Shown one piece after another: positions 6,300 through 11,412 of a DNA stretch of 11,412 nt. Origin of the DNA: Temnopleurus reevesii (lineage: Eukaryota > Echinodermata > Echinoidea > Temnopleuroida > Temnopleuridae); assembly GCA_036244855.1 (NCBI GenBank), contig BQKZ01001583.1, positions 18,145 to 29,556 of the forward strand, in the 5' to 3' direction. The position numbers and the translations under genes were made by a program. The notes below the pieces were generated by a model. That model did not search any database. It was given only the letters and a program-made list of their open reading frames with translations, and was not told where the DNA came from. Positions within the stretch are counted from its first letter, which is position 1, and each line of letters opens with the position of its first letter.

Positions 6300-9044
6300 T
6301 TATGTGGGAAGAATGTCATTCATCTGCCTGTTGGCCTTCATCAGTTTCCTGAACTTCGCCCAGAAGAGCTTTTGCCAATTCTTGTCCTCAGACCACAGGA
6401 AATAGGGCTTGTTCTTGCTGAGGAACAGTCTCATCAAATACGGCAACCGATTATCAGGGATATCTTCAACAAAAATCAGAAACAGCTTCTCAAACCCAAC
6501 CTCGTTCATGTGATCTACAGCGAGGTGGAATTTGTTGATGAAGACCCGATCACGGATTGCTGCATTGCTGACGATGAAGACGACTTTGAAACTATTCTCG
6601 ATCAAGTCGATGACGGCATCCATGTAGAACATCCCAAATGCAAGATCGCGGTCACCATAGGCAACCCTCAGGAAGTCCGGTAACTCATCGGCAATCTCCG
6701 CTTGAAGGGCGCCCTCAACCCACTCTTCATCGTCATCATGGTAGATTACATTGAGGTCATGGCGGAAATCCTCATGCTCGCGTGCATCTTCAAATTCTTC
6801 AAATCCAAGCACGGCTAGCTTCAAATGGAACAGTTTGTAGTTAATCTTCCATCGATAGTAGTAAGTAGTAGCTATAAAAGAGACAAGCACCACAAACATG
6901 AACGGAATACAGCTAAGGAGAATGATGTTTGGGCCACAATCACTACTGTTGGGCCGAGAGCTCAGAACTGGCTTATCGATAAACCTTTGGATGGAGGTTG
7001 AAGAGCAGATTGTATACTTTGCGTTCACCAGTGTAAGGTTATTGGTTTCCAGGTAGGATAGGAACCACTGAATATCGCACGTACATGATAAAGGATTGTG
7101 GGAGAGATCTAGCATTTTATGTGGGAGAATTGTTCCCTTGCGGACAATGGAGATCAGGTTATAGGGTGCGTATACGTATGATATCATCAGGGAATGAATA
7201 AAGAGATCTGTTTCGAACTCTTTAATGGCGTTGTTCTCAAGGCGAACTGTATCTAATGATTGCAGCCCAGTAAAGTGGTGAGGCGTTAATAACTTTATAT
7301 TGTTGTGGCCAAGATACAGGTATCGGAGGGCTGTTAAGTTTCTAAACAGATCTGTAGGTATAGTGATGATTTGGCATTTTTCCAGAAGTAGCCTTGTTAA
7401 TGAGTTCAGATCTTGAAATGTCTGCGGTATTAAGCCATTCAATTTGTTTGAACTCAGTGACAGGTGTTCTAGACCAGACAAAGGCTCAAACAACGAAATA
7501 TTTTGTTGACCATACCAGAGTTTGATCGGTATTAATGTGGTACTTCGTAATTGTAGCGACTGCAGAATTGAAAGACCCTGAAAGAAGAGATACGTTGGGA
7601 CCAGTTTCGATTCCGAGAGATCGAGAGACTTCAAGTTCTTGAGATTTCGAAATGGCCTGATATAGCCACTTCCGAAGTTTCCCAGAGACCGCAAAGTCAA
7701 TGTCTCTAAATTCTCAACACCATTAAAGGCATTATTTTTTACTAAGTCTATGGGGTTGGATGAGATGGTCAGCTCAGTTAGATTTGGCAAGCCCATAAAA
7801 GTATCGTCATCAAGACGGAAAATGTCATTGTATGTAAGATCCAAACTGTGAAGTGAAGGAGAGTCCCAGTTTTTCCCTATGCTGTTAATTTGATTGTTGG
7901 TAAAGTCCAAGGTCTGAAGTGATCCCAATCCTTGAAAAGAAGCAGTCGGAAGGTACTTAAAGTGGTTCTTGGCCAGATTTATCGAACGAATCCAAGTCAA
8001 AGGTGAAAACATCTCTTGTGTTACTGTAGCGAATCGGTTTGAGCTTAGATCAAGGATCTCCAGAGCTGACATTCCGGTAAAAGAGCCGTTTTCAATGAAG
8101 TTCAGTTTACCTTTACTGAGTTCTAGCGTTTGTAATCTACCAAGTCCGATAAATGCCATAGAAACTAGAGATGTCATGTGGTGACCAGACAAAGAAACCC
8201 TCCTTAAGGGTGGCAGATCTGTACATTTAGAGCCATTGTCAAAGGGGTGAATAGCATCAATTTGATTCGATGACACATCTAAAAATGCTAGACTCTTCAT
8301 GCCCAGAAAAGGACGTATGCTGAAATTTTGTAAAAAGTTGTGATCAAGTGAAAGATATAGAGTCGCGTTGAGATGGCTGAAAGCACGATCCGGCAAGGTC
8401 TCTATCTGGTTATAAGACAGATCAAACGTTTCAACTGTCGTGTTCTCAAGTGTTAAGAAGTTATTGGTTTGTACATCGCGAATTGAGTTGGAGGACAACT
8501 CAATACTTTTAAGCCTTGAACGTTTGAATCCCTTAAAATTAAGAATCTTTATGCTATTCTCACTCAGTATTATGGTTCCATTGCGAACAGCAGAAATAGC
8601 ACTAGGAACAGAAGTGAAGTTGTTCCCAATGAGATCTAATACTTCGATAGCCGAGTTATTTCTGAATAGTTCAAAGGGTAATCCTTCAAGATAATTTTTG
8701 GACAGGGTTAACTCATCAAGAGCTGACAAGGAATCGAAGGTTCCTTCCTGGATAGAGCTCAAGCGATTCCTTTTCAGATTGAGTTTCCGGAGCATTGGGA
8801 GGTGGCTGAATGATGACTTGTCGAGATTCGCTATCTCGTTGTATGAGATGATCAGTTCTGTGACGCTTGCTGGCAAATTGAGAGGGATGGCATCCAAACT
8901 CAACGAGGAGCAATCAGCCATCAAGCCATCGCTGATGAAAGACAAGCGACAATGTGATGCACTGGTGGGACCAACGCTCGTTTGTCCATCCGAAACAACC
9001 AAAAGTGCGGCTAGGATACCACAGCAAAAAGGTGCCAACAACAT
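6300..9044 (-). CDS. TLR: Toll-like receptor, single-exon coding region (914 aa)
   Basis: This is a complete innate immune receptor at the cell surface or in endosomes. Residues 1-21 are a signal peptide (MLLAPFCCGILAALLVVSDG). Cys32 and Cys45 mark an N-terminal cap. About 24 leucine-rich repeats of the LxxLxLxxNxI type span residues 60-650. A single C-terminal cap has CxC at 654/656 and Cys680 and Cys703, so it is the single-cysteine-cluster (vertebrate-like) class. The membrane span is about 706-730 and is followed by a basic RWK. The TIR domain covers about 760-902. Box 1 is divergent (HDLNVIY, 762-768), box 2 is GDRDLAFG (797-804) with Phe803 where RDxxPG has proline, and box 3 has Phe894-Trp895. 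A dozen or so N-glycosylation sequons lie in the ectodomain. The start is supported by A at -3 (CACCATG) and an in-frame TGA eight codons upstream (9066-9068). The stop is TAA at 6300-6302. One long intact frame argues for a functional gene. The ligand cannot be predicted. Confidence 0.97.
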   Translation of the reverse strand: MLLAPFCCGILAALLVVSDGQTSVGPTSASHCRLSFISDGLMADCSSLSLDAIPLNLPASVTELIISYNEIANLDKSSFSHLPMLRKLNLKRNRLSSIQEGTFDSLSALDELTLSKNYLEGLPFELFRNNSAIEVLDLIGNNFTSVPSAISAVRNGTIILSENSIKILNFKGFKRSRLKSIELSSNSIRDVQTNNFLTLENTTVETFDLSYNQIETLPDRAFSHLNATLYLSLDHNFLQNFSIRPFLGMKSLAFLDVSSNQIDAIHPFDNGSKCTDLPPLRRVSLSGHHMTSLVSMAFIGLGRLQTLELSKGKLNFIENGSFTGMSALEILDLSSNRFATVTQEMFSPLTWIRSINLAKNHFKYLPTASFQGLGSLQTLDFTNNQINSIGKNWDSPSLHSLDLTYNDIFRLDDDTFMGLPNLTELTISSNPIDLVKNNAFNGVENLETLTLRSLGNFGSGYIRPFRNLKNLKSLDLSESKLVPTYLFFQGLSILQSLQLRSTTLIPIKLWYGQQNISLFEPLSGLEHLSLSSNKLNGLIPQTFQDLNSLTRLLLEKCQIITIPTDLFRNLTALRYLYLGHNNIKLLTPHHFTGLQSLDTVRLENNAIKEFETDLFIHSLMISYVYAPYNLISIVRKGTILPHKMLDLSHNPLSCTCDIQWFLSYLETNNLTLVNAKYTICSSTSIQRFIDKPVLSSRPNSSDCGPNIILLSCIPFMFVVLVSFIATTYYYRWKINYKLFHLKLAVLGFEEFEDAREHEDFRHDLNVIYHDDDEEWVEGALQAEIADELPDFLRVAYGDRDLAFGMFYMDAVIDLIENSFKVVFIVSNAAIRDRVFINKFHLAVDHMNEVGFEKLFLIFVEDIPDNRLPYLMRLFLSKNKPYFLWSEDKNWQKLFWAKFRKLMKANRQMNDILPT

Positions 9045-9116
9045 GGTGAAGTCCTTGTAACTGGGTCAGGTGTTCCTTGAACACTGAAACAATGAAGTTT
9101 CTCCTCTTGACGCAAA

Positions 9117-9118
9117 CT

Positions 9119-9159
<41 letters not shown>
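9117..9159 (-). promoter_or_regulatory. Likely 5' UTR 3' splice site with (TC)n tract
   Basis: On the - strand, about 39 nt of pure TC repeat run into CTCTTCAG (AG at 9118-9117) and then TTTGCGTCAAGAGG, 72 nt upstream of the TLR start codon. This is an excellent acceptor, and it implies a 5' UTR intron. A possible matching donor, GAAG|GTAATG, lies on the - strand at about 9486, which would make an intron of about 370 bp. The donor is much less certain than the acceptor. On the + strand the same bases are a (GA)n microsatellite. Confidence 0.55.
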
Positions 9160-9161
<2 letters not shown>

Positions 9162-9324
9162 TTGTTAGTATACAGGAGAAATTTGGTTGCTGCTCACAGC
9201 TGATTGTTAAGATCCTCATATATGGGGTTGCTGTTGTAACACATTACTTTCAATAGCTTAAATACCTTTTATTTTATACCTTATAAACGATGCAAAAGGG
9301 AAACAAAATGAAAGGGAAACACAA

Positions 9325-9351
9325 AGAGTGAGAGAGAGAGAGAAAGAGAGG
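9325..9351. repeat. Short imperfect (GA)n microsatellite
   Basis: A second GA-rich repeat, about 165 bp beyond the first, upstream of the TLR coding region. On the - strand it reads (TC)n. It falls inside the proposed 5' UTR intron. Confidence 0.85.
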
Positions 9352-9538
9352 GATGGGGAGACGTAAGGATAAGAAGAACAAAAAGATTCCCTCATAATTG
9401 AAACAGTTTTCGTAATACTCTTACAGAAAAAACAACTGTGGATAGAGCACATATTCATTCGATTTGAGATCGATCGACATCATTACCTTCTTTTACATTT
9501 GCCGTTCCATGGGTTCACATTTCTGGTCATATTATACT

Positions 9539-9664
9539 TTCTTACTAATAGCCAAAGATTGCCTAAAAGTGCCAAATAGTACAGAAGAAGAAACTTTTCG
9601 GTAATCTTTGACACTCTTCTGCAATCTTCGGCACTTTTTGGCACTCATCGGCATTTAGTAAGAA
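9539..9664. repeat. 126-bp inverted repeat with 10-bp internal period
   Basis: The arms 9539-9588 and 9615-9664 are reverse complements over about 50 bp with a moderate number of mismatches. Both tips read TTCTTACTAA inward, and both inner ends read ACAGAAGA or GCAGAAGA. Inside each arm a GCC (or GGC) word recurs every 10 bp: 9551, 9561, 9571 on the left and 9630, 9640, 9650 on the right. The 26-bp loop carries a related TTTTCGGTAATCTTTGACAC. No target duplication was found. It may be a MITE or a regulatory palindrome about 0.5 kb upstream of the TLR start. Confidence 0.75.
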
Positions 9665-10094
9665 CCTTTTTTCAGGACGACTTGCCAGAGTTAGAAAAAC
9701 TTAAACGTTTACTCCACGCCAAAAAAAAAATAACTTGCAGTGATTAAAAGCGCCAAATTTTGACGAACATAATAGACAATTTGAATGAAATCGGACAATA
9801 AATAAGAAAGTAACGAGTATTTGATAGATACATGTATAACAAATTTTGTTATTCAAACAGTGATATTACGTGTTGATGACATAAGTGTATTCATCTAGTT
9901 GGATATATTGGTGAATACATGTACGAGTATAACTTCTGAAATATTGTTCATAAAGACGATCAAACAAAAATTATAGATATAAATTATGTATACCTCTTAA
10001 TAAATAATGTGTTTGCTAAGACATATATATTTTCGTGTTGTAATTTATATGCTTTCATGCATTTTACGGTCACCACTATTAATTCTGGTAATTC
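9665..10094. other. AT-rich sequence upstream of the TLR, no gene seen
   Basis: No open frame, no recognised similarity and no clear repeat. It may hold TLR promoter sequence, but I can point to no convincing TATA box or factor site. Confidence 0.5.
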
Positions 10095-10280
10095 GTCCGT
10101 GTTTTCACGAAATAACGGGAGCCAGAGGTACACGGAATGAGTTACAAATCCATTGAAACGTGTCCTATAGAATTAGTACGTTGTTCAATAGGACGCCCGT
10201 TGAATTGGCGCTATGTCGGGATTTCTTTGTCTTCATGCGACAGTACCCTTTGGCTCCCGTCACTTCGTGAAAACAAGGAC
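10095..10280. mobile_element. 186-bp nested-palindrome element (unclassified MITE)
   Basis: The 30-bp arms 10095-10124 and 10251-10280 match as reverse complements at 27 of 30 positions; shared words are TTTTCACGAA and ACGGGAGCCA. A second inverted repeat sits inside: GTCCTATAGAA (10162-10172) against TTCAATAGGAC (10184-10194). Its flanks, CATTGAAACG and CGTTGAATTG, extend that stem. The element is GC-richer than its surroundings. TAATT occurs just outside both ends (10089-10093, 10284-10288) and may be a target duplication, but the exact ends are unresolved. There is no coding capacity. Confidence 0.75.
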
Positions 10281-10360
10281 AAATAATTAAGGGATACTTT
10301 ACAATGACAAAAATCGTTCAAAAAATAGGGTTCGAAAAACAATATTTATGAAATCCCTTA

Positions 10361-10554
10361 CAGTGGAACCTCGTTATAAAAGAGGTCGGATATAGCGAGA
10401 TACCTGTTGTAACAAGGTGACTTTATTGGTATATTGGTCCCTGCTCTTTATAGTTACAGTGTATTTGGTTTTTTTTACCCTGATATAGTGAGGAACCTGA
10501 TATACAAGGTAATGTTCATGGTCCAAAGGACCTCGGTATAAAAAGGTTTCACTG
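10361..10554. mobile_element. Pogo/Tigger-like MITE copy C (inverted relative to A)
   Basis: A 194-bp element starts CAGTGGAACCTCGTTATAAA and ends AAAAGGTTTCACTG, flanked by TA at 10359-10360 and 10555-10556. Its reverse complement aligns with copy A almost end to end, including GGTCC-x-x-x-GGACCATGAA, TATCAGGTTCCTCA and AGGTATCTCGCT. It has about 20 extra bp in the middle. The close match of A and C suggests relatively recent spread of one subfamily. Confidence 0.87.
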
Positions 10555-10556
10555 TA

Positions 10557-10984
10557 GTAGCATGATTAAAAACCGCTGGAACTAGATACATCACTGAAAT
10601 AATGTAACCCCAATTTATTAGAACAATTTATAATAGAGCAATTCATTATATGAATAAACCGTATTTTAATGTATAAATTGTTTAGTAAAATCATATTTGT
10701 CCAATAATTTATCATTTCTTCTATTATACGAAACTTATTTAAAGGTATACATTCCTTGATTAAACATGGTTGATGAATACATTTTAAACTTCATAAACTC
10801 AACAAATAGTGCTTTTCTTTAAACATAAAAAGATTGGGGTGTAAAAGCAATGACGTATAAAAGCAATGATGTTTAAACTATAAATCCAAATTTACTCCTT
10901 CTACTATACGCTTATTGTAGAAAAGTGACGAACATATACGACTTCAACACGTCATGTCACGTGACCCAATTTGCCTATTGACTA
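10557..10984. other. AT-rich intergenic sequence with a 16-bp-period direct repeat
   Basis: No gene is seen. TAAAAGCAATGACG (10842-10855) recurs as TAAAAGCAATGATG (10858-10871), a two-copy direct repeat with a period of 16 bp. Confidence 0.5.
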
Positions 10985-11412
10985 CCCAGCTAACACAAAA
11001 CGTTATCATAACATTTTCGAAAGGTCTTACAAATGTCTCGAAAAGAACATTTTTTTTAAATATCTTTAAAACGTTCAAAAAACATTATTTGTAATATACT
11101 TAACATCATAAAAATATTTTAGCAATGTACCATGTAAGATCATTTTCGATTAATGTTTTAAAAACATCTTTTAAATATCATCGACAAATGTTTAAAAAAT
11201 GTCTTACAAACGGAAAACATTTTATGTTTTTATAATATCATAAGAATATTTTAATGGAAGCAAAAAAATGTTTTCCCAACCTCTTTCAAATGTTATTTTT
11301 ATGATATAAAAAGAACATTACAATAATGTTCTTAAAATATTTAACCTTTTCATATAAACGTTGTACAAACGTCACAAAAATACATTTTGAATACGTTTTC
11401 ATTCAAACATTT
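10985..11412. repeat. AACGTT/AACATT-rich dispersed repeat, open at right end
   Basis: The sequence changes character at CCCAGCTAACACAAAACGTT. From there to the window end it is built from AACGTT, AACATT, AATGTT and TTTTAAAA words at short intervals. Longer direct repeats occur: GTCTTACAAA at 11024 and 11201, and ATCATAARAATATTTTA at 11105 and 11237. It also forms small perfect hairpins, for example AAGAACATTA (11311-11320) against TAATGTTCTT (11324-11333), and ATGTTTT-A-AAAACAT at 11153-11167. No coding capacity is seen. It is probably a degenerate repeat family or part of a larger non-coding transposon. Confidence 0.65.

Noticed and set aside
6270..6683. 137-codon + strand frame
   Set aside because: It is antisense to the TIR domain of the TLR, in a shadow frame, and has no recognisable protein features.
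8698..9060. 120-codon + strand frame opposite the TLR N-terminus
   Set aside because: It is a shadow of the TLR coding strand. The TLR frame has clear LRRs and a signal peptide, and this one has none.
9119..9159. GAGA-factor promoter element
   Set aside because: The GA repeat is better explained on the TLR strand as the pyrimidine tract of a splice acceptor. A GAGA-factor role cannot be supported from sequence.
8914..9219. 101-codon - strand frame through the (TC)n repeat, with a Ser-Leu run
   Set aside because: It is out of frame with the TLR and gets its length from the microsatellite. The TLR start at 9044 has a better context and an in-frame stop upstream.

Overview
The window looks like nuclear DNA of a marine deuterostome invertebrate, most likely an echinoderm and probably a sea urchin. 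It is AT-rich, has GT-AG introns, carries large trinucleotide and GA microsatellites, and is dense in short inverted-repeat transposons. It also holds a large Toll-like receptor (TLR) whose whole coding region is one exon, as is usual for the expanded sea urchin TLR family. The species itself cannot be named from the sequence.

Layout. Bases 1-960 are an almost G-free ATC/CTT repeat field on the + strand, enclosing a decayed exon (286-404) of the sigma-1 receptor / sterol C8-isomerase family. Two well-preserved + strand exons of the same family follow (1239-1331 and 1765-1979, with the stop). They form the 3' part of a SIGMAR1 gene whose 5' part lies left of the window. Bases 1980-6069 contain no convincing intact gene. 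They hold two short pogo/Tigger-like elements with TA duplications (2459-2631, 4451-4614), a GGGGCC-ended foldback element (4940-5072), a frameshifted non-LTR reverse transcriptase relic on the - strand (about 5213-5297), and candidate polyadenylation signals. A 72-bp piggyBac-like MITE between two TTAA sites lies at 6070-6149.

Bases 6300-9044 (- strand) encode a complete 914-residue single-cysteine-cluster TLR: signal peptide, about 24 leucine-rich repeats, C-terminal cap, one membrane span and a TIR domain. Its BB-loop lacks the canonical proline. A likely 3' splice site at 9117-9118, with a (TC)n microsatellite as its pyrimidine tract, suggests a 5' UTR intron. Further right are three more inverted-repeat structures (9539-9664, 10095-10280, 10361-10554; the last is a third pogo-like copy). 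The window closes with an AT-rich repeat built on AACGTT/AACATT words that runs off the right end.

The SIGMAR1-like gene and the TLR are tail to tail, about 4.3 kb apart between stop codons. Nothing seen links their functions: sigma-1 proteins are ER membrane chaperone/sterol-binding proteins and TLRs are innate immune receptors. The clearest novelties are the decayed SIGMAR1 exon inside the microsatellite field, the unusual TIR box 2, the microsatellite-built splice acceptor, and several undefined palindromic elements.
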